A DNA stretch of 64,000 bases, from NCBI GenBank assembly GCA_905220665.1, contig CAJNAR010000030.1:62001-126000 (forward strand), given 5' to 3'. Shown here piece after piece: positions 1 to 9,567 of the stretch. The position numbers and the translations under genes were made by a program. Positions within the stretch are counted from its first letter, which is position 1; each line of letters opens with the position of its first letter. The notes under the pieces are model-generated. The model was not told the origin of the DNA. It did not search any database and worked only from the letters and a program-made list of their open reading frames with translations. Origin of the DNA: Albugo candida. Lineage: Eukaryota > Oomycota > Peronosporomycetes > Albuginales > Albuginaceae.

Positions 1-138
1 AATTTCAATGGTACTTTAGTCAACGCGTTGATAACATTTATATTCGATGCACTTGCTATTGCCTCATACATTATACGGTGCAAAGACGCGGAAAGTCATC
101 AATTGGCTCGTTATGCAAAGACACGGCAATTTGTCTGA
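1..138 (+). CDS. C-terminal end of an unknown gene cut by the window edge
   Basis: Frame 1 is open from the first base to a TGA at 136-138 (45 codons, beginning NFNGTLVNALITFIF). It contains a hydrophobic stretch (about residues 8-24) followed by a charged tail ending RQFV, as the end of a membrane protein would. No start is visible because the gene begins outside the window. I do not recognise the family. The composition looks protein-like, but the frame is short enough to be chance. Confidence 0.35.
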   Translation, partial: NFNGTLVNALITFIFDALAIASYIIRCKDAESHQLARYAKTRQFV

Positions 139-394
139 CGCGTCTCTGTGTGTATTACTGTATCTCACTTTATACAGTCACATGGAATAGCGTCTGATTG
201 GCAATAATTCTATTGGGTGTATCGGTCGATTGTCGCAATTTCAGTCAATTTTCGATACAAATTGCCTTCAAATCGAATGAGAAGAAAAAATCGTTTCTAA
301 AAAAGATCGATAATCAATTGAGATAATGCCGTCGATAACGGATCCAATGTCGGATTCTTTCTCAACGTGCAGCGAGTCCGATGGAATGGATGGA

Positions 395-1084
395 TCAGAA
401 TATTTCCAATAGGATAAGCTCTACGACATGATCCTCATCAAGCTCACGGTCGAGATACAAGGCGAATTCGCCGGATTGCATGATGAACACATCTCCAGGC
501 CACATCTCATCGGAATGAATTCTTTGTAACGAGTCGGGTGCCAAAATGACTCGAGGAGACTCCGTAGAGTGTTTCATCTGTAGCTTGCAAGGATCGAGAA
601 CGACAAGAACCGTTTTTGTGCTGAGTACAAACTGAATGGAATCCGTGCTTTCGATTCTCATTCGATACACGCGACAATGCTCATCTTCTTCTAAAAACGT
701 CATCGCTGGATGTGCCAAATGCTGAAGTAAAGTGTTTGGTAGTCGGATCGTTGCATTTTGCAATTCGATTTCCAAAATGTAAATGTCGTTGTCCTTTGCT
801 GTAACTTGATGAATAAGACGATCTTCCCAGTGATTTCTGCAAAAAACTTGCTTGTGGTGCTTTTCGAGTGCTCTAGGCGATTGTCCGATAGGCTGTTCTA
901 TCGCCAATACGTCCGACATGCAAATGTAGACTCCATACTTAATATGCTGATGCCAAAGACAAGAAGTGTTGGCGGGGATCTTTGCATCCACAATTCGAAT
1001 AACAGCGTCGCAGTATCGTTCTCTATGCAAAGGCTCTTTCTCAACCGGAACAAAGTCCATACGCATCCATTTTGTTTCGACCAT
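395..1084 (-). CDS. cupin-like hypothetical protein
   Basis: Single-exon frame of 229 residues from the ATG at 1084. An upstream in-frame GTG exists, but the ATG is the more likely start. Residues 25-55 (AKIPANTSCLWHQHIKYGVYI) resemble the first strands of a cupin barrel with an HQH pair. A late segment, MWPGDVFIMQSGEFALYL, looks like the second cupin motif. The metal ligands of classical cupins are incomplete, so an enzymatic role cannot be claimed. It is divergently transcribed from the CPT1-like gene with only 72 bp between the two ATGs, so the promoters must overlap. No signal peptide or membrane segment is seen. Function unknown. Confidence 0.6.
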   Translation of the reverse strand: MVETKWMRMDFVPVEKEPLHRERYCDAVIRIVDAKIPANTSCLWHQHIKYGVYICMSDVLAIEQPIGQSPRALEKHHKQVFCRNHWEDRLIHQVTAKDNDIYILEIELQNATIRLPNTLLQHLAHPAMTFLEEDEHCRVYRMRIESTDSIQFVLSTKTVLVVLDPCKLQMKHSTESPRVILAPDSLQRIHSDEMWPGDVFIMQSGEFALYLDRELDEDHVVELILLEIF

Positions 1085-1156
1085 AATAGAGGACGGTCGA
1101 CACCGACGCGTCACAATTCATTTTGAAGCCATTGAGAATATCTGTTTCCTGCAGCG
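1085..1156. promoter_or_regulatory. 72-bp shared divergent promoter
   Basis: Only 72 bp separate the start codons of the leftward cupin-like gene and the rightward CPT1-like gene. Both core promoters and 5' leaders must lie here or run into the opposite coding sequence. I see no TATA box. This is inferred from spacing alone. Confidence 0.4.
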
Positions 1157-3544
1157 ATGGCCGAAGCGCATCAAGCAACCGGCGTCTTTGAAGAGCACAA
1201 ACGTGGCATCGATCTGATGTACTCGGAGGAAGGCATACGCGTCTCGTTTGTAATTCCTCCCTTGAGTGAGATCCGTAAGATATCGCTTCGCTCTTTCTTT
1301 CGTCTACAGAATGCCGTCAAAAGGGGCGTCTATCCAGCACCTCCATACGTGACATTCATAAGTATGGCGATAGTGATCATGATTGTATCGCGTTCATCGT
1401 CAAATTCATGGTGGCGTACGAGTTGGCTAGCACAGCTTGTTTGGGATATCGGCAATGTACTCATTCCGTTCTCCTCTCGGATTCCTCGAGCTTTGTATGT
1501 GGCGTATCTAGCTGCATGGGCTTCTTTCTTGGGATTCCTGATTCTGATGTGGCTTCAACGACTTTTTCTCCGTTGTTTATTGAGTTATCATGGCTGGCTG
1601 TATCTTGCTCCGAAAGAAACGAATCGAACAGTCATTTTTTGGGCCGCTTTGTTGAAGATGTTTAGCGGGAGAAATCCTTCAACGTTTTCCTTCCAAGGTG
1701 CGCTGCCACGACTTCCGGTTCCTCGACTGGAAGATACGATCAATCGGTATGTTGCTTCCATCCATCCGCTTGTTACAGAAGAAGAACACGACGAGATAAA
1801 GGCGATGGGGCAAGCATTTCTTCATAATGAGGGTCCCAAACTGCAATTATATCTCAAGTGTAAGAGCTGGTGGGCCAAAAACTACGTGACAGATTGGTGG
1901 GAGCGATATGTGTATCTAAAGGGGCGAACGTCGTTGATGATTAAAAGCAATTACTATGCGCTTCCCGGTCGAAATCTTCAGATCAAACTCGCAAGTAGTA
2001 GATTAGCGCATGCAGCATCACTGATATATCGAACTATGTGCTTCAAACAGTTGTTAGATCGAGAACAACTCCCTCCTCTTCTGATTCGGGATCTTGTTCC
2101 TTTGTGTATGGCTCAATATCATCGGATATTTTCCACCACTCGGATTCCTGGTCGTGAAGAAGACGTATTGAGAAAATTTTCCAGCTCGAAACACTTGGCT
2201 GTTCTTTGCAAAGGTCAATGGTTTATCATGCCTCTCTTTGGCAAGGGCAAAGCCGGAAAGTTGCTTTCTGCATTCGAACTGCAACGGCAATTGGAATCCA
2301 TTGAAAGTATGGCTAAGATGGGTGAGGTAATTGGTCATTCAGGACAAGAAACCGAAGAAAACTCCATTGCTGCCTTAACTGCTGACGGGCGGATCGCTTG
2401 GGCTGAAAATCGTGAAAAGTATTTCTCGGAAGGAATCAATAAGAAATCCTTAGAAGCGATTGAATCTTCAGTATTTGTCGTGGTACTGGAAGACTTGACG
2501 ATGAACGACTGGACCAGTATGGGTAAAGATTTGTTGCACGGCAATGGAGGAAATCGATGGTTCGATAAGAGTTTCCAGTTGATCGTTTACTCAAACGGAG
2601 TTGCAGGCTTTAACGCTGAACATTCTTGGGCAGACGCACCCGTTATGGCTCATGTTTGGGAATACGTCAATACAATGCAAGTCATTGCATCTCCTTTTGA
2701 TGCCAAACGAAACCTTAGAATCACTTCAGAACGTGAACGGACTTCCGTTCTTCCAGTGTGTGTGAGATTACGATGGTCTATTGACGACGCATTGCGATCA
2801 GCCGTTCAAAGCGCGCTGAGAGATGCACGAATTGCCATTTCTGATCTTGATCTGAAGGTCATTGTGCATGAGGCTTTCGGCAAAGGTCTGATCAAAAAGT
2901 TCAATGTATCGCCTGATGCATTCATCCAAATGGCACTGCAATTGGCATATTACCGTCAATCGAGCACATTCACGCAGACCTATGAGTCGAGTATGACGCG
3001 ATTATTTCAAGAAGGTCGTACTGAGACTGTCCGTCCTGTGACAGATGCGTCCAAGGCTTTTGTCTTGTCGATGGAGGATTTATCGACCGCACGTGAGCGC
3101 AAACTTGAGCTGCTTCAAGAGGCTTGTGCGAAACATCAGACGGCTTATCGGGATGCTATGTGCGGTAAAGGCATCGATCGACATTTGTTCACTTTGTATT
3201 GTGTGTCTGTGGGTTTCCAAATCGAATCTCAGTTTCTCAAAAACGCACTTAGTCGACCATGGCGATTATCGACGAGTCAACAGCCACAATGTCAAACAAA
3301 GTACTGGGCCCAAGCTGTCGACGCGCTGAAAGGATCGAGTCAGTCGATCGAAGATTATCAATCTCCGGGCGGGGGCTTTGGTCCCGTTGCAGAAGATGGG
3401 TACGGAGTTTCGTATATGATTCCGAACGAAACATCGATTTTCTTCCATATTTCGAGCATTAAATCATGTGAAGGCACCAGTTCCGAAGCATTCGCACGAC
3501 ATTTGATCACAGCATTTGCAGATATACGAAACCTTTTGCAGTAG
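1157..3544 (+). CDS. CPT1: carnitine O-palmitoyltransferase I-like (carnitine acyltransferase family)
   Basis: Uninterrupted 795-residue frame. The carnitine/choline acyltransferase fold is shown by the catalytic histidine motif NAEHSWADAPVMAHVWEY (about residue 497) and the late motif GGGFGPVAEDGYGVSY (about residue 737). Two hydrophobic segments near residues 67-80 and 110-135 give the N-terminal double-membrane-span layout of CPT I of the mitochondrial outer membrane; CPT II and CrAT lack it. The family moves long-chain acyl groups from CoA to carnitine for mitochondrial beta-oxidation. Length fits animal CPT1 (about 770). The start is the first ATG, 72 bp from the divergent cupin-like gene. 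Substrate chain length and malonyl-CoA control cannot be read from the sequence. Confidence 0.88.
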   Translation: MAEAHQATGVFEEHKRGIDLMYSEEGIRVSFVIPPLSEIRKISLRSFFRLQNAVKRGVYPAPPYVTFISMAIVIMIVSRSSSNSWWRTSWLAQLVWDIGNVLIPFSSRIPRALYVAYLAAWASFLGFLILMWLQRLFLRCLLSYHGWLYLAPKETNRTVIFWAALLKMFSGRNPSTFSFQGALPRLPVPRLEDTINRYVASIHPLVTEEEHDEIKAMGQAFLHNEGPKLQLYLKCKSWWAKNYVTDWWERYVYLKGRTSLMIKSNYYALPGRNLQIKLASSRLAHAASLIYRTMCFKQLLDREQLPPLLIRDLVPLCMAQYHRIFSTTRIPGREEDVLRKFSSSKHLAVLCKGQWFIMPLFGKGKAGKLLSAFELQRQLESIESMAKMGEVIGHSGQETEENSIAALTADGRIAWAENREKYFSEGINKKSLEAIESSVFVVVLEDLTMNDWTSMGKDLLHGNGGNRWFDKSFQLIVYSNGVAGFNAEHSWADAPVMAHVWEYVNTMQVIASPFDAKRNLRITSERERTSVLPVCVRLRWSIDDALRSAVQSALRDARIAISDLDLKVIVHEAFGKGLIKKFNVSPDAFIQMALQLAYYRQSSTFTQTYESSMTRLFQEGRTETVRPVTDASKAFVLSMEDLSTARERKLELLQEACAKHQTAYRDAMCGKGIDRHLFTLYCVSVGFQIESQFLKNALSRPWRLSTSQQPQCQTKYWAQAVDALKGSSQSIEDYQSPGGGFGPVAEDGYGVSYMIPNETSIFFHISSIKSCEGTSSEAFARHLITAFADIRNLLQ

Positions 3545-4040
3545 CGGCGCAAATGCGGCAATACGATGTGAGCAAAGCAAAGAGAATTGAAAAGTGAGAG
3601 TTTGTTGAACTTCAACTTGTTGAGCAGAGTGAATGTAGCATCTTGACTGTTAAAATATAAAAATAAATGTATAGCGTGAAATCAGTTTTGTGAATTGTAG
3701 CACTTGAGAAAAAGTAAGTCGACAACGCGTACAATTAAATTTGCTGAAAGATTGTATGTTGCGCAACAAGTTGAAGTTTAATTGTCGAGCAGAGTGAAGG
3801 TGCTCGAATCGTAGAAGTAAGCAAAAGATTGACCAGAGTGATTGTAATCGTCCCGAGTTGAAGTTTAAATTTTCAAAAGTGAATGCGTCGTGAAGACGAA
3901 GCTTATCAATGAGAGTGAATGTCATATTATAAAGTGAAGCGCTAATAACAAATTTATACACTCTCTTACTTGAGCAAAAATGTATTAAATTGCGAGTTAA
4001 GGGTTCCCAGAGGGAATAAGTCCTTATGACAAGGTGATAT
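3545..4040. other. intergenic region between convergent genes, with a degenerate repeat
   Basis: 496 bp between the 3' ends of CPT1 and MYG1. The motif GAGCAGAGTGAA recurs near 3625 and 3786, and the longer motif AGTTGAAGTTTAA recurs near 3770 and 3860. This indicates a decayed repeat of a few dozen bases. A reading frame on the minus strand (3650-4126) looks like chance sequence. No gene is called. Confidence 0.4.
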
Positions 4041-5229
4041 TCAAACATCTGGAAGTGACTGTACGGCCATTGCCAAAGCTCCTTCATAATTCTTGTTCCC
4101 GCCAACGAAGCCAGCATTGTGTACAAATATACAATTTGGAATATTGCTCTTTGCGCTCAATTCTTCACCACGTAATCCTCGCCAAGATTCATTCAGACCT
4201 TTTCGTAATGTAAAAGCTCCGGGACCGGTATTAACTGCTTGTACACGCACCGTATTTTCGGTAGATTCGTGATAGACGCAAAATAGGATTTGTTGAGCGG
4301 GACTTGTATTGTGTGCTTCTTCCACTTCAAACAAGTGCGATTTCCAGGGGCAGTATTGAGGAAAGTATAGTATACGACCAGAAGGATGGATTTGGTGTCT
4401 CTCTTGAAACGCTGCCTCGACAAAAGAACGCGCCGGTAACCAGACGTGAATGCAATGAAGAACCGTTTCAATGAATTCTGTGACGGTCAGGTACATGGCA
4501 TCTTGGAAACGAGCATTGACGTAGTCCACTTCATCACAACGAGGATCATTCCAGCTCGCATTGAGATAACTCACACGACTCGACAAAGTTGTTGACACCT
4601 GATAATTGAGCGGTTGGGACGTCTCAGCCACTCCTACGCCATTATCGATCCCGTCAATATGTTCAATGAACGAGGTATACACTTTTTCGTATACCATATC
4701 AACTTTTTCGGAAGATAGTACAGCCGGAAGCGGATTAGTAGACCCTGTCGTTGGCTGGATTGATAGTTGAGATAAAAGTTGAATGATATCGCGTCCATAA
4801 TGCCTGTTCATAAGAGCTATTGTAAAAGGCACACATGAATTTGCCACTGTAAAGCGCTTACTTATAGACGAGCCCAGCACTTGATAACTTGATCTTGTGA
4901 TTTTCATTGAAAGTAGAGTTAAATCCTTTTTGATGATGGTCAAACCGGTTCGTATTTGGCTCGTAGACCCCCCCGACGTCAGCGACCGCGTCACAGATCT
5001 CTGTCCCAAGTTTCGAAGGTTCTCGAGTGCGTAAGATGTCATGATTCTTATACTTTGGGAGTAGTTTAAGTAAAGATACCGCAAGTGCCTCATCGCAATG
5101 AAAGGTTCCATGGTGAGTACCGATATATCGTTTACCTTCTTGCACAGATGAAGATATCACGGTGTTCCGAAATGCCGCACAGATGGACGAAGTTGCCACT
5201 AGAGTGGCTGCAGTAGTAGGTCGAGCCAT
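4041..5229 (-). CDS. MYG1: MYG1 family exonuclease (UPF0160, DHH superfamily)
   Basis: Two exons, 5229-4862 and 4803-4041, joined across a 58-bp GT-AG intron (4804-4861), give 376 residues with no frame break. The N-terminus carries the family signature [15 protein letters not shown] (about residues 37-51) and [16 protein letters not shown] with the metal-binding DHH. The splice restores [15 protein letters not shown], and the C-terminus has [19 protein letters not shown]. Characterised MYG1 proteins are 3'-5' RNA exonucleases acting in nucleolus and mitochondria. The first about 25 residues are rich in S, T, A and V with few acidic residues and could be a mitochondrial presequence. It is divergent from the downstream kinase gene with a 421-bp shared upstream region. 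Confidence 0.92.
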
Positions 5230-5650
5230 GAACGATTGGCTAAAAGATGATTAGTAATTTGTGCACACACAACAGGGGTGAAATGTTCTTTCTTAGGTAG
5301 AGTAGGGCGACACATAAAATGATCCAATCATTTGCATTGTACAAAATGTAGCCCTGGTCCTACCCTAACACATCAGCTACGAACGGCCTTCAAGCAAGTC
5401 AAGTATACGGAGCGCACTTAGGCAACATAAAAGATAGAGCTTTGCTCAGCGCTGTTGTATAGTCAACTCAATCCCAATTGAATTCTTTTGTTGACGCAAG
5501 TAGCCAACATACTCTAATATAACGGCAATACTTGCGCTTCAGCAAAGCGAGTAACAGCACACAGGGACCAGTTACACGTTCAGTAGTGTCACGTCTTGGA
5601 TCAACACAACTTACTCGACTGAGACGCATTTACAAAGTTCCGCATTCAAA
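5230..5650. promoter_or_regulatory. divergent intergenic region, MYG1 / PH-ankyrin kinase
   Basis: 421 bp between two divergent start codons. It must hold both promoters. I see no TATA box at a useful distance and no repeated motif. ATTGAATT and CCAATC occur near 5460-5480 but cannot be assigned. Confidence 0.35.
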
Positions 5651-8530
5651 ATGACGAGTATGGGAACTTTGAACGGTTTTCGCACCGTCGCGGCGCGTCA
5701 GAGTATGGAGATTCGTCACCGACAGGAAAATGCACGTGGTCGTGGAGGCAGTCAAGATGGGTCTACACGAAGTGAATCATCAATAGCAGACATGCGTATT
5801 GCCACACGAAATTCGGCACCACCTGTTGCGCACATAACGAGCGATTTTGAAAAACGTAATGAGCTACCCGATCCGGGAATGATCACAATTGTGGGTCATG
5901 TTGCTAGTAAAATGGGCGTACTTTCAAAACGTACTTCCGGAACGATGGTATCGTGTTGGAAAGAACGATTTTTCGTATTATCAGAAGGATACTTATCGTA
6001 CTATAAAAAAGGAAACTATAGTTTCTTTAACCCTGATCGCGATCAGATGGCTTACTTGAAGGGTGGTGTACACCTATTTCCAGACTCAATCGTACGGAAA
6101 TGTCAAGTGGATGATCGAGTCAATTGTTTCGAGGTCATCACACCCAGAAGGAAATTTGTAGTACAAGCGGCCTCTATTAAGGAAGCAGATGTTTGGATCA
6201 AATGTATCACTGCGCATATTGAAGCATCCGTTATTCAACCCGTAAGCAGCATAAAATCATCCAATCATATTCCTACCTGCATGAGTACGACGAGTGAAGG
6301 TCATTCCGACAAAAGTAAAGAAGCTTCAAGTTCAACATTGTCGGAAGGTGATGAAAGTCAACGCAAAGCAGTGGACCCCAAGGAAGCAATCATCAAGCAT
6401 TTGCTGGAAGAAAATAAACAACTCCGCAACATGCTCGCAGCCAAGAACAAGCTCATGGACGAGCTCGATCTCAGCGGTCTGTGGAATTCGCACGAAGTTG
6501 CCCCTACAGAAGGAGGGGCTACTATTGAGACAAATACAAAAACTCTTGAAGTGCATGAGGGCACCCATGAAGATGGTACCGGTTATCGTACCGGTAGCCG
6601 AAAACCAACCGCGCCACAAAATATTTTGGATTTTCGCGATCTCCGAAAAAAACAAATTCAGCTTTTCGATGCGGCCGAAGTCGGAAAGCACAGAACCGTT
6701 ATATTCCTATTGGACAACGATGTGATCGATGTGAACAGTATCGGTATCAATCAAACGACAGCATTGCACGTAGCGGCACAAAAAAATCACGCACGTGTTG
6801 TGAAGGAATTACTGATACGAGGAGCTGATCACACCGCACGGAATGGTGATGGACATACTCCACTTCATCTCGCAGCTCAGAATGGGAATTTATTGTGCGT
6901 TTGCGAGTTACTAGAAGCTGGAGCGAATCCAAACACGACCGATGGTGTTGGAAACGGAGCGATTCACTTTGCAGCGGAAATAGCCGATATCAACATCACG
7001 AGAAAGCTTATTGCAGCAGGAGCTCATATAAACGTACCCAATTCAAATGGAGCCCATCCAGTTCATTTATCGCCGATTGGACATCCGATTCGTGTGCTAT
7101 TGGGGAGTGGAAAGAACGCGGCGATGGAAACCGATTCCAAAGCGTTGGAAGCAGCGAGTGGTCGACGGGAATTAAATGATACGCAGACGTATCATGTGGC
7201 ATTCAAAAATCGATATCAGAAGAATTTGGCGCTTGGACCGCGAGATTTCGAGTTCGTAAAAGTGCTTGGAAGAGGAGCCTTTGCCAAAGTGTACATGGTG
7301 CGTGGACGTGGAGCGAATCAAGACAAATGGTACGCATTAAAAGCGTACAACAAACAAGCAATCATGCAGAAGAATCAAGCACAATACATCTACACGGAGA
7401 AGAAAGCACTCCAAGCGTGTTCGGATCATCCTTACATTGTGTCCTTGTACTATGCTTTCCAATCGCGAGATCGATTGTTTCTAGTTATGGAGTATTGCGG
7501 TGGAGGCGATTTGTTATCCGTATTGACTCGAAGAAGAGTGTTTAGCGAACCGGAAGCAGCATTTTACATTGGGGAAATTGCGCTCGCATTGACTCATTTA
7601 CATTCGAAAAACATTGTCTTCCGTGACTTAAAGCCGGAGAATGTCGTCATGGATCTGGATGGACACTGTTTACTGACGGATTTCGGTATTTCCAAGAATG
7701 GAATCAAAGACCAAACGTCTGCAAATACATTTTGTGGCTCGCCAATGTATCTTGCTCCCGAAATGCTTCTTCGATCCGGGTACGTCATTCTCTCTTTTTT
7801 GATGAATGATTCTGATATTTTCGGATGAAAAGGCACGGATTTGCGTTGGATTGGTACTCTGTGGGCGCCTTACTCTTTGAGCTATTGACCGGTCTTCCTC
7901 CATTTTACGCCAACAACAAGAAGCAATTATTTCAAAATATCTTACGTGGCAACTTGGTTCTTCCCGATTATTTATCCGATAACGCACGCAATCTGATCCA
8001 ACGACTGCTTCATCGCGATCCAAACAAGCGTTTAGGCTCCGGTCCATCTGGCGATCAAGAGATTTTTGTACGTCTCACATGATCACATATCCTTATGACT
8101 CAACTTGTATGCGTAGAATCATCCATTCTTTGACGGTTTGGACTGGAAATTACTTCGAAAACGCAAATTACAACCTCCATTCCGTCCAGTTGTGGATAAA
8201 AATATGGTTTCTGTGCCAGACACATCGAATTTCCCACGAGCATTTACTGACCAAGAAATCACTGATGCTGAAAGAGGATTAGAGGACACCATGCGCGATC
8301 GAAAGGAGCAGGAAGACACACCGGAAAATGAACGAAAACGAATGATGCGACATCGAGCAAGTCAATTGTTCCGAAATTTTGATTTTGCGCCGGAATTGGA
8401 TTTGGATCGCGAAGCAAAAGAATTGGAAAAGGTGATGATGTTGAGTGGAGATGATGGTAAGGAGAAGGAAGAGACGCAAGTGGATGTGGAAGTGGAAGTA
8501 GAGCCATCAGAAGATGTGCTTTCATTGTGA
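5651..8530 (+). CDS. PH-domain, ankyrin-repeat AGC-type serine/threonine kinase
   Basis: Three exons (5651-7779, 7833-8067, 8117-8530) with 53- and 49-bp GT-AG introns encode 925 residues. Order: PH domain (about 77-190, beginning ITIVGHVASKMGVLSKR), short coiled segment, four ankyrin repeats (about 330-475), then a kinase domain (about 531-800) with glycine loop GRGAFAKV, HRD-type loop RDLKPEN (written FRDLKPEN), DFGISKN and CGSPMYLAPE. The first intron interrupts the subdomain after APE and the join restores GHGFALDWYSVG. The tail has FRNFDF, like an AGC turn or hydrophobic motif. PH plus AGC kinase recalls AKT, where PH binds phosphoinositides, but ankyrin repeats between them are not part of AKT. 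The loop HRD is FRD, which is seen in some active AGC kinases (YRD/FRD). Upstream activator and substrates unknown. Confidence 0.9.
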
Positions 8531-8568
8531 AAGTGTGAGAGGCGTTTTATTGTATAAAGGAAATAATT

Positions 8569-8760
8569 GATTGGGTAGAAATGAGATTGAATAGCCAATG
8601 AGGAAGGGGAACTCACGTGGGTAGTAGAGCATTGATGATTGGATAGAAATGAGATAAATTGCCAATAAGATGCGGGGAGGTGTGAGTAGGTCCGACGTAC
8701 GTAAGACGGTATGATTGGATGAAAGTGGGAATCATTATCCAATTATGTGCTGGTAGATAC
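8569..8760. repeat. three diverged tandem units, each with ATTGG and CCAAT
   Basis: The motif GATTGG(G/A)T(A)GAAA starts at 8569, 8637 and 8713 (spacings 68 and 76). In each unit it is followed 15-25 bases later by CCAAT. The units lie just upstream of the BAP31-like gene. Paired inverted CCAAT boxes would fit an NF-Y-type promoter, but the sequence alone only shows the repetition. Confidence 0.55.
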
Positions 8761-8805
8761 GGCGTACTTTGGAAAGGTACATTACAAGATTCTGTGAAGG
8801 AAACG

Positions 8806-9440
8806 ATGGCGACATTTTGGTCCACAATGACATACTTCTTGCTACCGCCTGCGGTGGTGCTGTACGTATACAAAGGGAATGAAGGTTCTAATGTTGATTG
8901 GAATTTTTGTAGTTTGTTGCTCTTAACGATTCCATTCCCATTTTTGAAATTAAATCGCGCGATCGTGAGATTTGCGGATTTCGTATTCAGTTTGGAAATT
9001 GGAACGATTAAAATCTTCCATCTGATAACCGTTGTGTCATTTGTGGTACTGGCAGGTATGTATCGCTAACATGTTACTGTTATTTGTTGCTAACGGACCA
9101 TAGCTCAAACATTCGAACTCCAAAAACGGTATCCTACAAAGTACGATCATCATTTGGAAGCTCATTATGCGGCAGATCTACAAGTAAGAGTGCTATTATA
9201 TCATCATCGAAACACAAAGTGAATGCGATGTTAGGAACGCGCGAAACGCTGGCGATTTGAGCGAAATTGGTGGATCAGTGCGTTAACATTTACGATCTAC
9301 TGGTACGAAAGTGGAAGTTTTATACAACTGTTCTGATTCGTGGAAATATTAGGATGCTCCTGCGCTTTCACGCGCTCAAAAAAGAACTGGTGTTCCAAAA
9401 AAACGGCACAAAGCCCGCAACAATCAAAAAGCGTGTCTAG
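8806..9440 (+). CDS. short BAP29/BAP31-like ER membrane protein
   Basis: Four exons (8806-9055, 9104-9183, 9235-9302, 9353-9440) with introns of 48, 51 and 50 bp give 161 residues. Three hydrophobic segments lie near residues 8-22, 34-50 and 60-82. They are followed by the charged stretch ERAKRWRFERNWWISALTF, which matches the BAP31 pattern of basic residues, RN and an aromatic segment. The protein ends KKRV, a canonical KKXX ER-retrieval signal, and lacks the long coiled coil of animal BAP31 (about 246 aa). BAP31 proteins chaperone membrane cargo at the ER. An upstream in-frame ATG at 8719 would add 29 residues inside the CCAAT repeat region; I prefer 8806. The family call is moderate, the exon model strong. 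Confidence 0.72.
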
Positions 9441-9445
9441 CTAAT

Positions 9446-9529
9446 GCGGTATACCGCGATATATCGTAGTATACCGGTTTCTTTCAAGTAATCAGGGTAT
9501 TGAATACAAGAGTTTTGCGGTAATTACCG
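9446..9529. promoter_or_regulatory. cluster of short perfect palindromes upstream of NOC1
   Basis: GCGGTATACCGC (9446-9457), CGATATATCG (9457-9466) and CGGTAATTACCG (9518-9529) are perfect palindromes, with a further half-site TATACCGG near 9471. They occupy the 127-bp gap between two co-oriented genes. They may be binding sites for a dimeric factor. No regulator is known from the sequence. Confidence 0.4.
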
Positions 9530-9567
9530 GTTTTTGTCACTGGTTCCGAACGCTTTCCAATTGCCTC

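Noticed and set aside
3650..4126. 158-codon minus-strand frame downstream of MYG1
   Set aside because: It overlaps the MYG1 3' end, has no domain and lies over a decayed repeat; composition looks random.
8259..8742. Minus-strand frames opposite the kinase C-terminus rich in His, Ser and Pro
   Set aside because: Antisense shadows of the acidic kinase tail and the CCAAT repeats.
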